Assembly (NCBI RefSeq): GCF_021018895.1
Contig: NC_079373.1
Coordinates: 19,661,501-19,725,500, forward strand
Source: Seriola aureovittata
Lineage: Eukaryota > Chordata > Actinopteri > Carangiformes > Carangidae
Direction of reading: 5' to 3'
DNA length: 64,000 nucleotides
This document shows positions 37,661 through 51,605 of this stretch, piece by piece (position 1 is the stretch's first letter; each line of letters begins with the position of its first letter). Made by a program: the position numbers and the translations under genes. The notes beneath the pieces were generated by a model. It searched no databases. It was not told where the DNA came from and was given only the letters and a program-made list of their open reading frames with translations.

Positions 37661-37977
37661 GAAAATTTCCGGAGTTGAAAGACGCCGTGTTAATTTGACT
37701 CTGGAAAGCCCCGCCCACCTCTTCCTCCTCCAAACTGTTTTGTATTTTTCTGGACACCATTTTTCTCCCCGTCGAACGACTGCGGTAAGTTTCTTATTTT
37801 TTCCATATTAACCCAATTTTAAGTTGGCGTTTCAGAAGAAATGGTGTTTTAGGAGAACAATGTGTTGTTGGCCCCCGTATTTGAGCGGGTTTTGTATCTT
37901 AACACCAAATTCGACAAGACGGCTAACGTGACCGAGTGAATACCTAGCTTAAAATGCGCGCGTGTCAGAACTTGACC

Positions 37978-40900
37978 ATGTCCGCAAAAGGTAATTAACT
38001 TAGCAATATGATGTGGAGAGATAGTTTTGTTGTATTAAACATAACTTAAATTCTGGTGAAAATTGCCGTGAGTTGAGAAAAAATAACCCCCACATTGGCT
38101 GAATGGCTGTTCAAATCAACAGTAACGTTAACCATCAAGTGTGCGGCATGTGCGCATTTTTAAAAATTATTTATTTATTATTATTGGTGACCAAACAAAT
38201 CCACCAGCTAAGTTAATTATTTCATATTATATCAGCATTTGCCTGTGTTGGTGAGGGGAGTTGGCTAAACTAGCTAACGTTTGTGTTAATAACTAGTCTA
38301 ACCTTGATATTAGTCTCGGCCGAGGCATTAACATATTAACTTCAGTCATTATATTCTACGGTAAATGATGTGATGTAACACAAAGCTGTATTCGGTTTTG
38401 GGAAGCAGTTTGCACATGTTTGAGAAATTGACCGCATGCCTCCCCTCCAGCTTGGTCTGCTCTGTGACGTACATCAGTTTAGACGGCTCGTAACGTTGTT
38501 TCAGCAAAATGTAAAGTGGGATCATATTTGTTTTTTGGAGTGATTTTTCGTGTAGCCTACGGTAAAGTTAACAGCACAGAGTCATGTGTTTTATTTTGAA
38601 GTAAAAAAAAAAAAGGGAAGTAGTCCGTGTGAAATCATGCTTACTGTCGCAGTGCGTGATGTACCGTCAGCCATAACAGCTGTTGTCTCAAAGTTTGTTT
38701 TCTCATTTGCGTTAACGTGAAGTCACATAGTAAAAAGAGATACTTGTCACATTTCTGAGACAAGCTGAGGCACGTTGCTGAAATCATAAACGGTGGTTAC
38801 AGTGGACGCAGGTAATGTCAGTCCCAGGCCAAGCTTTTGTGATGTGATTTGATTAGTTCATAAGCTGACGTGATTAAACATAAGTATAACTGATCCCTGC
38901 TTGTCATTTCTGCAAAAAGCTGATCATTTGTCTGCTGTTTGGTGGCCTGAAACAAACAACACATTATCTTATTTTCGAATTGAACATAAAAGTTGGTCTC
39001 GTTGGCTGCTCTGTTGAAAACCATGCACTTATTGTTATATTTGTGTTTTTGTTATCATAATAAGCATATAAGAGTTTTTGATTGCAGGTAAGAAATTGAT
39101 ATTGGAATCAAGCTTTGCACTGGAAGCTTTAAGGTCCTAATAGTAACTGTAATAGTAACTTTTGAGTACAAATGTTACCATCTGTAATCACACTTAGTAA
39201 GTTTGAATGCATGCTTTCTTTGCTTAAAAAGTAGTAATAATATAAGTTTTATGTCACACATTAATTTATTGATGTTTGTTCAAAAGTGATGTTCCAGATT
39301 CATTGGATATGTGTGAGTATTAGACCAACATGAATTCATAAGTCTGGTTTACACAAGCATTTGTCTTCTCCTGTAGCATTTGCAAAGTTTGGTGTGCCAG
39401 CTGTGACAGAGGGTGTAAAGGTTGTTGACAGTTCGGGGACTGAGTTGGATGCAGCTGGAGTGCTAACCATCAAATATGACACAGGTTTGTCTCAGTTACA
39501 TTTGTAATTTATATTACAGTATTTAATGGACATGCTAGTTCCTTGTGGTTAATATTTTTCCTTCCATCTGCTTCTCCTATCATGTTCAGAATCTGTCTCC
39601 ATGGTACCATCTCCTGAGCAGTCTGAACCACCAACCCTTGATTCATCTTATTCTCAAGATACAGACATCCTTTCAGAGGGTCCTTCCGGTAAACGGCAGA
39701 GGCTGGACACAGAAGCCAAGCACGTAAGAATTAACACACAAACACCAGAGCAGAACAGGAATTATTTTTAGGGCACCTAGGCAATAAAAAAGAATTTAGT
39801 GTTATTTTAATGACCATTTGTTTTTAAGATCTTTTTTTAAATCCCTACTTATTAAAGGGATGTATTCTCAACATACTGATTTGTTTTGCTCTTTGTGTGA
39901 AGTTGGTGGAATCCATTCTTGCCAAGAAACCTGGTGGGAACGCATAATAAATAAATATAATCGAAGCAAGTCCCTGACAGATGAAACCAGAAGGAAAATG
40001 GTGAACATACTGGCAGCTGACATGACGGAGAAGAATGGGTAATTTTTAAATAGTTTTTAGTTAGCTCAATGTAGCTTTTAGATTAAAGTAAAATCTTTGT
40101 TAGATCCAGTGTATACAACTGAGAAATATTTACTTTTTTAATCTTGCAGTACATCACCACATCACTTCAAATTCCAATTTTTGAACATGCGATTCATGGT
40201 ACTGTAGTTCAGGTCACTGGGGACAATCTTGGTTTGCATGGTCTGTTTGGCCTTGTGGAGTCATTTGGGACTCGATATTGCTGTCGTTTCTGTCTCCTTG
40301 AGAAACACTGTTTTCAAACCGTATTCTGTGAAGATGATCCGGAAGTTGTTTTAAGAACTGTTGATGCGCATGCACGGCACTATCAGACTGTACAAACAGA
40401 TCCTAGGCCGCCTCATGTATATGGTGTGAAACGCGTTTGTCTGTTGAATTCACTTCAGTATTTGCTTTTAACAACTTTGCTGTAGATATAATGCATGATA
40501 TTTTAGAGGGGGTTGGTCAGTTTGAGGTGAAACTGATTCTGAAGTACATTCAAGGCAACTTCCTAAGTGCTGAACAAGTGGCTGGTAGAATACATGTATA
40601 TGACTATGGTTTCAATCAACAGCGAAACCGTCCACCTCTGCCAACAGATAAGTTGATGGGTGGAAGTAATGATTTGGGGTTGAATGCCATACAGTCGTAA
40701 TTGGTGTTTGTTACGCAATATGCCTTCGCTATTTGGTGATTTAATCGAGACAGATGATAAACACTAGCATCTCCTACTTTTGCTTCTACATATTGTTAAC
40801 ATTGTATTTTCACCAGTCCAGTCAGAAGGCATGACCATATACCTCAAACATTTAATCATTGATCATCATAGGCTGTTCAAGCAATTATTTCCTGAAATAA

Positions 40901-41394
40901 ATCTCTTGCCAAAGCATCACTTCATGATGCATTACCCTCGTAGCATAAAGCACATTGGTCCGATTTTGCACACATGGTGCATGCGTTACGAAGCCAAACA
41001 AAAATTCTTCAAGCAACAATTAAAAAGCTTTAAAAACATTACAAAGACATTAGCCAAAAAGCACCAAAGTTATATGTCAATGTATCATGAATCTTTTAGC
41101 AAGGAAAGATTAATTTTAGGTCCAGGAAAGATGGTGACACTTTTTAAGTTAAAACAGGGTGCAACAATTGCTGCAAAATTTGGAACTGTTTTCTCAACCA
41201 GTGTGTTTTCTGCCAAATGGATTAAATATCACGGTACAGAGTACCGTCGTGACTTCATTATATGTACTGAGGTAGCATGTGAAATGCCTGTATTTTGTAA
41301 GATTGACACGATTGTTGTAAAAGATAACTGTGTTTTGCTCTGTATAAAATTGATGGAAACCATGTGTTTTGATAACCATTACCACGCCTTTTAA
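37978..41394 (+). pseudogene. Decayed transposon-borne spliced gene (multi-copy fish family)
   Basis: A spliced frame can be followed through the element. Segments: ATG at 37978 to 37990 (MSAK), 39377-39484, 39590-39723, 39903-40038, then 40150 onward. Splice signals are good, and the first three segments join in frame to 85 codons. Breaks: a frame change inside the fourth segment near 39930 (a G run one base short); a frame change near 40460; another near 40690; and an in-frame TAG at 40765-40767. Between the fourth segment and 40150 the expected middle of the protein seems missing. The later part has a CxxC-type motif (CCRFCLLEKH), VTGDNLGLHG, VDIMHDILEGV and LPKHHFMMHYPR, which I associate with proteins present in many copies in fish genomes and probably transposase-related. 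The last part (40780-41394) is open for 204 codons and ends at a stop. Whether this was one gene or two is not clear. Function cannot be assigned beyond element-encoded protein. Confidence 0.7.
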
Positions 41395-41989
41395 GGTCAA
41401 GCTCCATCCAGACAAGGTTCTAAAAGTGTTGCACATAAATGATCTTTTTTTACTTCAAACCATTTGATTTTCAAATGAAGTATGGTACAACAGATACCGC
41501 CTTGTATGTTGTTCCATATTGCCATTTTATGCAGACCTAAGGTCAGTGTTCTAAAGTGGTGGCGTTGTTAGGCTGACCAAAAGTTAACTGTTTTTATGCT
41601 TATTTTCACTTCACCTGGAGCTCTGTAATGGCAGGGCAAGTACACTGTTACACGACCTTACTGTTACGTTGTGGCTTGTGTTTTTCCAAAGGTTTTAAAG
41701 TGGTGCATGTGAACAAGTTGTTGTATTGTGGTGCCTGGCACGGCAGGCACACCCATTGCACAACTATTCACTTTTTTTTTTTTTTAAATTGCAGTACGTG
41801 AACAGTTAAGTGCTTTTGTACAACTAAAAGTTGAAAATGCAAATGTTAAATGCATCTTGAAAAGGTGCTTTTGTACAATTAAAAGTGAAGTGGTTAAATG
41901 CATTTTTGTGGTAAATTGATTTTATTCAATGGTACAAGTATTATTTAATTATTATAGATAGATGCAATTTGACACTACAAAAGTGTAAA

Positions 41990-42440
41990 AATAACACTAC
42001 ATATTTATCTTTGCAGTGTTAATGACTGTTAGGATTTAACTCTATCTGAGTTGGTTTTTCACAGCAACAGAGTAAATCATCAACACAGTAGTGTGTAAAA
42101 TTAACACTTATTAGAGTTATATGAGTGTCCAGTGTTAACCGTCAATAGCTCAATGCAGTGTTAAAAAGCATTAGAATTAGAGTTGATTTGACACCACAGT
42201 AGAGTAAGTTATCAACACTGCTGAGAATCATATTTACTCTCTCCAGAGTTATTTAACCTGTAGTGTTAACTTTTATTAATACTGTACAGTGTTAGCCAGT
42301 GTTAATTTTTTACTAAATTTTGAGTTAATTTTACTCTGAAATTTTAACACTATGGAAAGAGTTAATTTAACACTAATTCTGATAAGGACCAAATACACTC
42401 AGACACAGTGTTAAATTTAACTCTTTAAGTGTTGATTTAA
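41990..42440. repeat. Subterminal repeat array of the transposon
   Basis: At least a dozen copies of a 7-10 base core (AGTGTTAA / TTAACACT and AGAGTTA / TAACTCT) are scattered in both orientations with irregular spacing up to the right terminus. Confidence 0.7.
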
Positions 42441-42457
42441 GACTGAAATTTACTGTG

Positions 42458-45340
42458 TAGATTTGTGTGGAAAGGAAATTACACAAAGTGCAAACTGCTG
42501 AACTATTAACACCTGTAAGAGATGAGTTGGCTGTTCCAGTGACTATACAGGACTAATGAAGATAACTGCCAACTGATTAAAGCTTAAATGTAGAAAACGC
42601 CAAGTATACTGTAAACAGCAAATGGACTGAATGATTACAATAAACTCAATGGTAAGGAAATGACACCAGTTGTCTCTTTACAGGTTGGATGGGTATGGGA
42701 TGTGCTCTATTTACAATGCATCCACATCAGCATCACAGACTTTAAAATCCAGCACCCTGATTTCATTCGCTCAGTCTGCAACATGAATGTTTACTGTCGC
42801 CATGGCAACGGGGGCCGGTTTAGTAGTTAAGGTTAGCCTTCATATTAACAATGAACAATATAATTGCAATATGTCATTTCTTAACAAAACAAATATCAAC
42901 ACCAGCAGCCACACTATCAAAGAAAGACTCTGTGTTAAACACCCCTCCTTGTTCTTCATCACATACCTTCCTCATCTCTGCTCTCCTCCTCACTTAACTT
43001 TAGCTTTTCACTCCTTTCTCACTCCCCTCATCTCGTCACCTATTCCTGCTTGTCATTACATGCAGCTTTGCAAGCAGACACTAGATGGAAATCTTAACCA
43101 GGAATTGTTTTTGAACTGTATCAGACACAAACATTTCCCCTTTTCATATGTTTATTTTTGGACTTCATTTCTGCTTTTTTACTTTTAGGTTTTTAAATTT
43201 ATTCAAAGTTTTTGTTGTTTTGTTTTTTATTTGCTTTGATTAGAGCAGCGACGGCTTTGGCCAGTGACTGACTATGAAGAGTTTGCAGCCACACTTCCCA
43301 TCACGTGTTTTCGGTCAGTGGCCTAAGCAATTAGGGCTTTGTAAGATAAAGTATATGTTATAGTAAATTTTTATATATATCATTGGACAAATAGAAGGTT
43401 TGACCTGATGAAGGCTCTAGGCTGTGGCTATCACCAGAGATACTGCATTTCATCTTGAATGAATGTCTGCAGGCCTACCAAGTTTTATGGCAGTCAGTCC
43501 ATCCAATAATTGTCGAGGTATTTCACTCAAAACCTCAAATGTCAGTATCATGGTGGCATACGTTATCTGACAGCCATGACTGTCTGTACAAAAGTTTGTG
43601 CCAATCCAGCCAGAAGCTGTTGAGCTATTTCCTGGATAAGTGAAAAGTGACTGGTGCTGGTGACGTAAAAGTCAGGTAATCACCAATGTCATTAAGATGC
43701 ATCCTCTGGGCACCACGGATACGTTTTATCACATGTTATGGTGAGCCATCCAGTAGCAGTTGACATATTACAGTCTGGACCAAAGTGATGAACAGACCAG
43801 CCAACCATCAGACCAACATCCTTAGGGTCATGCTGATAGTGTAGGTTAAAAACGTGTCACTTAGTTTGTGCTTACGTGCTTGATGGTTATAAACTAGAAA
43901 TGACCCTTTTCAAAATTACCTCATTCTGAATTGTGCTCCCTCTGACACGCTGCTCCTTAGAGACTGATTAAAGCAGAAAGGACGTATAATTTGCACCCAA
44001 CGTAGACATGAAACTGTGATATTAAATAATCCTTCAAAACTTTAAAGACTATAAAAGACCCTCAGTGTTCATTTTAAATCTCAATTTAGCGACTTTGATT
44101 TTCACAGCAGTGATTGTCCAAAATTTGTTGGTTCCCAACATCATAGGGTTTTTTCCCCCCTCTAACAATAGAGCAGTCAATGAGCAGCCAGTGAAGTAAC
44201 TGAGATAAATTATTGTGATTAAAATCAGTGGAAAGGAGGGAGACCTGGCTTCATAACAGTAATGCCTGTGGTAATCTCCCTAATTGTGTGATATTACCAG
44301 ATGTAGGAGAACATGGCTACCTGGAGGTTAATCTGTCCCATGTGATATGACATTCAGACTCTGAATAATGTGTCTTTCTATATGTGCAGGTGATAGACGG
44401 CTTTTAAGGGGAAAACATTTTATTCACTGACGAAAAATGAAGTTTGACTACACAACACCAGGGTTCACTGTTGCTCCAGAATGATGCCCAACCTGCTGTC
44501 AGGTACAGAAGCTACAGTCTGTCTGCATCTCATATGTAAACTCAGCCAGATCACTGAGCAACCTTCAGATTATGAAGTAATTATTTTCACCCACACAGTT
44601 TACAGTTGCTTTCACTGAACTGGATGTGTCACTGTTACAGTATGACTGCTGTTATTTTCAGTACACTTAACCACACACCTCACTGCTTTTGTTTTTGAGA
44701 GTAAAGAATATCTCTGCAATTGTTTAGATTGTACATGTTCATTTAGCTATCTTGGCTGTCATTTCAGTTCATGCTAGAACGTTGGAGCAGGGTTCATACA
44801 GATTCCTCAGAGACAGAGAGTATGGGTTTAGTGGGGAAAAACAAAACGGATCTAGCCCAGGTTAGACCCTGTGAGTGATCCCCGCTAATGTCCTTGAAAG
44901 TAATTCAGATCTTTTCAATGAGTTCTCCTCCGGAGGAACAAAGGATACATTATGCATGCAATCTATTATTAATGGTCTTGAGTCATGTTACCATCTGACA
45001 TAGTCCCTGAGAAAATATCTGAAAAGCCTGATACTCTGGAGGACTTGTCCTCTAAATGTAGTTATATAAAAGCAGCTGCTTCTTATATTATGTGATTTAA
45101 TATTTACTGCAATTTCTGTCTTTCACATTTGACTTTTACACTTACCACTTGACAGGATCTCTGCATTTATCCTATTCCAACGTCAGGAGAAATAATATTT
45201 CCCCAAAAGCAGGTAATAAATAATGAAGCAAGCTTTGTGTTCACTGTTTACATCCCCTTTTTTATTAATAAACCTCATCATGGGCTACATCAATGACTTG
45301 TTGTTGGACCTCTAAAGCGATCCAATTAAAACTCTTTGCT
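42458..45340. other. Intergenic between transposon and abtb3; no gene recognised
   Basis: Short open frames only. Parts near 43240-43320 and 44200-44300 look less random than the rest but contain no recognisable domain or exon. Confidence 0.5.
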
Positions 45341-46487
<1,147 letters not shown>

Positions 46488-47507
46488 TGAATACTGTAGG
46501 CTAAGTCAGTGCAACAGGGTCTTTCTCCACATCCTGACCACACATCAACTGATATAAATCACTTGTAGAGTTCCCCTCCTCATCTCAATGCAGCCATTTG
46601 AATCAGTATTGCAAAGCAAAGGCTTCTTCAATGGATTTCCCCCAAACTACCATACATTCACCCAACAGGGAATACTAAGGCTTGCCTGCACCATAAATTA
46701 TGAGCACTATGAGGATTTATAGAAAGGGGTCCCTCAGATTCTCCTGCAGCCATATGAAAAGGTTATACTTCAATCGCCCAGTCTCTGTCTTGTTGAGGAG
46801 CTGTTGAACTTTCACTGAAAGACATAATGTGAAAGAGCATTTTTTGCAGCTGAAATAGTACTTCCCTTAGAGTGCAGGAGAGCTGCAGGCAGGGGATGAC
46901 TGACTGAGAAGATCAGGGTGGGAGAGAGTGGTCCACTTGCCTCCTGTATCTTCTGTGCAGTGTTATATTGCAGTTGATATCTTCCTCTATATACCTTATA
47001 TGTGGTTGTTTCGTTGATGAAATGATGAAGCTGCGAATACAAAATGATGACGCTGAGCTTGATATCCCCAGGCATAATGTCTCACTCTCCCTGGATCTCT
47101 CTCCCTGATAATGATGCCCTGCAGAGGTTAGTTTTATTCTTTCTACCCAAAGATGAAGGATGTCTTTCATTTCTGAGTACATCAGCTGATCCTTGTGCAC
47201 ACAATAACTCCTCGGCGGGGTTTCACATAGGCTTTCCAAGTGTTAAATACATTTTGGTGAGTGCTTTTGAAAGTATGTGTAATTGTATTTAGACTTCACC
47301 ACAGCTTTAGCAGCAATACATCACAAACCACACTTACACATGCTTGCCCCTGTTTTGATGGATGTTGTAAAAGTGCTGCTGTGGCTCCTCTTGCAACAGG
47401 TTTACGTAATGAAAGGCCTTGGGGGACCTGTGTGCTATCATGCATTATGCAGAGTGATGTGAATAAAACTGAGTTATAGAGTGAGGGAAAGAGAGGAGAG
47501 ACAGACA

Positions 47508-47511
<4 letters not shown>

Positions 47512-47553
<42 letters not shown>

Positions 47554-47560
47554 AAGAAAG
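47512..47560. repeat. GA/GAAA microsatellite
   Basis: About 19 GA units followed by AAAG units. Confidence 0.95.
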
Positions 47561-48727
47561 ACTGTGACTGTATTGATGAATCACCAACAGAAGGCTGGCA
47601 GCATGAGAAGAGCACTTTATGTCACTGTACCCCTTTGTTTTAAATATACAATGAAACCTTTAAAACACATGCCAGTTTGTTTACACTGTCCATGTCGGTC
47701 TGCTTACAACAGCACATGATTGTAAGACTTCAGCTGCACAGTCACAGTCAAACCCGCAAAAATATGTCTTCATTTGTAGTGACGACAGTGTACATTATCA
47801 TTACACTAGTGTACCTCTTGACACAGCCTTGAAAAAAATGGCAAGACGGTTCAATGAGGCTGCCTTGTATTGTCAGAGTTTACAGTACGAGCACATACTG
47901 TACAGTACTGAGTGTCAACATTCAGTCACTATGCACACTCTGGCCACTTGGCATGCAGTGAGGCACCAGCTGTAGAAGATGTGCGGTGAGTGTTCAGTGG
48001 TGCATTGGATGGACCAATGGACCGTTGGCATAGTGTGCACAAAGTCCATGCTGTAAAATATGTTAGTCATACTTGGGTAATGTGTAGTTTTCACTAGCAT
48101 AAAAAGGAACTTTAGAGTGGCTGTAATTCATATTTTTAGAATAACAGTACGTCAAATGATTATGTGATTATATTTTGTGATTATGTTTTTAGCAACACTA
48201 TACTCTTGGTTCATTTATACCACTCTCTGACCATGCATTACCTGCCTAGTGACAGTTAGCAACTAGCTATGTTCACCAGCTAGTTAGTGATTAGCTGGTC
48301 AGTTACTGCAGGTTTTAGCATGACAGGGTTACAGACAGTAGAGGTGTGTGTCTATGTGGGCATCAAGTTATGGGAAGTTCCATGTCATGGAGGATTTCGT
48401 CCTCCACCACATTTCTCATTGTGACATCGCAGGACCTCTAAACCTCAAGACACCCCCTATCTGCAGTGACAGATGAGGCCGAGACACGGGCGCATCATTT
48501 GTTGTCTTCCCAGTAAAACCAAACACCAAGTCAGTCCGATGGTGGGTTGACCTTAACAGACCCACCGACTGCCAAATTGAGCCTCCGTATTGCTCCATCC
48601 ATTCTCTCTGCCTCTCTCTGCCAAGTGGGAGTAATTGAGGTGATTTTTTCATATTATGCTAACGCTGGTGACCCAGCTTTGTGAGGAGGGCCTTTATGAA
48701 TATCTTTATTGCATCTCTCCCACCAGA

Positions 48728-48751
48728 GCTGACTTTTTTTTTTTTTTTTTT
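48728..48751. repeat. Poly-T tract
   Basis: A run of more than 20 T in abtb3 intron 1. It has no tRNA-like or LINE-like body beside it, so I do not call a SINE. Confidence 0.85.
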
Positions 48752-51508
48752 TGTTACACTGCCAGAGATTCAGTCAGGGTGTTACTTTGTTGGGTGTCGT
48801 CCTTCCTGAACATTTGAAGCTTCTATTTTGAGTATGTGAAGTGGGGTTGGCCTTTTTTTTCTCTTAAAGCTTCTTGGCAGTAGTTTGACATTTTTGGAAT
48901 TATGCATGTTTACTTCTGGCACGCTTATTATGTGTCAGATAATTTCTTGGACAGAAGCAGTAACTTCCTCACAGTGTTGAGAATGTAAATAAATGTATTT
49001 CACAAAATGCCATACTGTTGCTTTAAGTCTTCAAGATTTATTAATGCTAGAAGAGCAGCAAGAGGCTCTGTAGTACTGTTCATACTCCGTTATATATTTG
49101 TATGCTTGTATTTATTTCTATTTAGTTCATCAGTTTATTCAAACAAAGGAGAAAAAAAGGGGGAAAAAAAACTTGTTCTTGGTTTTTTCATGGATTAATA
49201 TGTAAGTCTACAACATAGGATCTATAATTACCCCCATCCTATAATGTCTGCACCTTCTGCAGCTCACAGTTCCGCATTGGCACATCTAGCATATGGCCAG
49301 CCTCCCACACACCAGCCCAACACACACACATACTCTCTCACCCATACGCATACATCAAGATGTCAGGGGCTCCTCTCACCATGTCTGACTCAGTGCTATT
49401 TGCAGGTGGGTGTTGGGTTTCCCTTCTTCTGGCTGTGGTATCCTGTCAGCACAGGAAACTACTCTATATGGTGGGATATTTCTTATGGCTCCCACTAGAC
49501 TCTGGAACACAGTGATTCTTTGATTTCCTTAATGACGTGCATGTCAGAGAAAATGTCTAGGGTGAACATGATATCCACTGCTCAGGGATATGTAGGCTAC
49601 CACCCTGAGGACGAGTTTCTAATCACACTTTATGTGTGAGATGACTTTCAAGTCTGGGCAGAACTGGTTATGTTGAAAGATTTAAAGCAAAATTTCACCC
49701 TAAAGTAATTGAAAACAAGTGTAGGAAATGTTGCTTGCAATTCCCGACCTATTTTGTTTTTTGGCACTGGTTTGTTTTTCTTATTCACATGGACAGGTGG
49801 CCAAACATGCATGACCTGATGCTGAAATATTTCCAGTGCAGCTAGAGTTGCCTTTTTCTTTTCTTTTTTTTGTATGTACAATGCAGACCATTTCTAGAAC
49901 CTTCTGACAGGTAGCCTTAAATTGGTGCATAAATTAGACACATTCAAAGCTGCTATAATCAGTGTTTCATTGATGAAATGACTATGTGTAATGTGAAAGA
50001 GGCCCAAACAGTCCAAACATATGCTCCCTTTTCTAAACACGTGGTGAAAGAAAGCGTCACTATGTTTTTAGCGTCAGTCCTGCTGAATAAATGAGCAAGG
50101 CCTTCTTTGTGAAGTTACAATTTTGCATTGACATTCATCAATCATACAGAGAGAAACACATCACGGAGCTGTCAGAGTCACCAAATTCACTGTTAGCAGC
50201 CTCAACAGAAATTCAATGCAGCCATCACTTGCATCTTTGTGGAGCAGTTGCCGGCAGCATATGATATACAACACTGCTGAGGGGTAATTTGAGGTAATTT
50301 GAACAACTAGGCGTGCTGCTCTGTGGCATTGTTCACTCTTACCTTTTCTTTCTTGGAAAACATTATTCCCTATCACTGACACTAATGCACACCTATCTGA
50401 GTCTTGTCAAAAGCCACTGGGGGATGTGGAAAATCACCAACCGAACAGGCAAATTTGGGGAAAGTGGGTACACAAAAATAGTAAATTACAGGAGTGTGGC
50501 ACATTCCTCAGAAACCAGTGGACCATTATGGTGTAAAGGGTGTAAGTGAGGAGTGATTTTCCTCCTTTAAAGCCTGATGTTCTAAGAGCAGAGCATGATC
50601 TAGTGGGCTCTACACATCTAACAGTTTTCATTTCCCAGACACAGACATCATGTGTGAAAACCAGAACAAGTGGGCTCGATGCTGGCCGGTATGGCCTAAA
50701 ATTTATATTGCAGTATAATTTGAAGCATGGACTGTGACGATATATATCGCGGTATATTCCGTTGTCTGACATAATTTGCAGATTATTGTTTTCTGCTTGT
50801 TGTCTGACTTTTTAAACCCCAATCACGTCCATATAACAGAAGTTGCATCTGTCTTTTTTTTTTTTATGAACTCCTTCTTCTATTTGTTGTGTGCAGCGCT
50901 TTCAGCCGCTTCTGCATTTCCTCACAAAGAAGCATGGGCTTTCATGTAGAATCCAGACGAATCGCTGGTGCAGGCTGCAGAGGATCTTCTTCTTCTTTCC
51001 GACAGACTCCGTATGATTTAGTGCACTGCTGCTTCCCACTGGTGGCGTAACATCATTGCCACTTTAGATCTGTGATGGCTCTACCATCAGCACCGTATAG
51101 TCAAAATCCATACTGTAGGGCAAATTCATACCGGTTCTAAATTGTTCGTACCATTCACTGCTAAGTAGGGAACTTGTTGAGGGTATGATGTGTCACTTTC
51201 CTCTTCCTCTACTATGTAGCTTTGTACTCTTATAGTAGCATTTAACAGGGGTGAGAGAGTGCAGATGCCATTCCATTCACAGGTCTTTTATTCCCAATTG
51301 TCAGCGTTGATGTGCGAGGTCGGTGCCTGGTGCACACATGCTGTGGGGAAGGCAGGCAGACAGGAATGACTGCGGTCTACTGTGGTACCACTCTGTACTG
51401 GTGGAGACCAGTCCCCATTATGTCTGAGAGTGAGATATAACATGTCTGTGCTAGGGGAAACCCTTCCACAGCAACAGACACATACAGATTCATGCACACA
51501 GAGAAAGA

Positions 51509-51510
<2 letters not shown>

Positions 51511-51578
<68 letters not shown>

Positions 51579-51605
51579 CACACACAGTCACACACAGTCA
51601 CACAT
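51511..51605. repeat. CA microsatellite with tandem CACACAGTCA units
   Basis: A CA run from 51511 to about 51576 is followed by three tandem copies of the 10-base unit CACACAGTCA (51571-51600). Confidence 0.95.

Larger units (their letters stand above)
37508..42457 (+). mobile_element. DNA transposon, about 4.95 kb, superfamily uncertain (CACTA-like features)
   Basis: The left end CACAGTAAATTTC (from 37508) and the right end GAAATTTACTGTG (to 42457) are perfect inverted repeats of 13 bases; one more base on each side also pairs. Between 41990 and 42440 short motifs of the type GTGTTAA, TTAACAC and GAGTTAA recur in both orientations, and a few occur near the left end (37520-37570). Such subterminal repeats and CAC-type ends recall CACTA (EnSpm) elements. 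No convincing target-site duplication is visible (flanking ACA on the left, TAG on the right). Inside is a GC-box stretch near 37711, an untranslated exon-like segment with donor GCG|GTAAGT near 37794, and a broken spliced gene. Confidence 0.7.

Noticed and set aside
50670..51150. Possible repeat with tatatatcgcggtata-like and cataccggt-like motifs
   Set aside because: It looks like fragments of a fish transposon, but I found neither inverted ends nor a second copy in the window, so it is not called.
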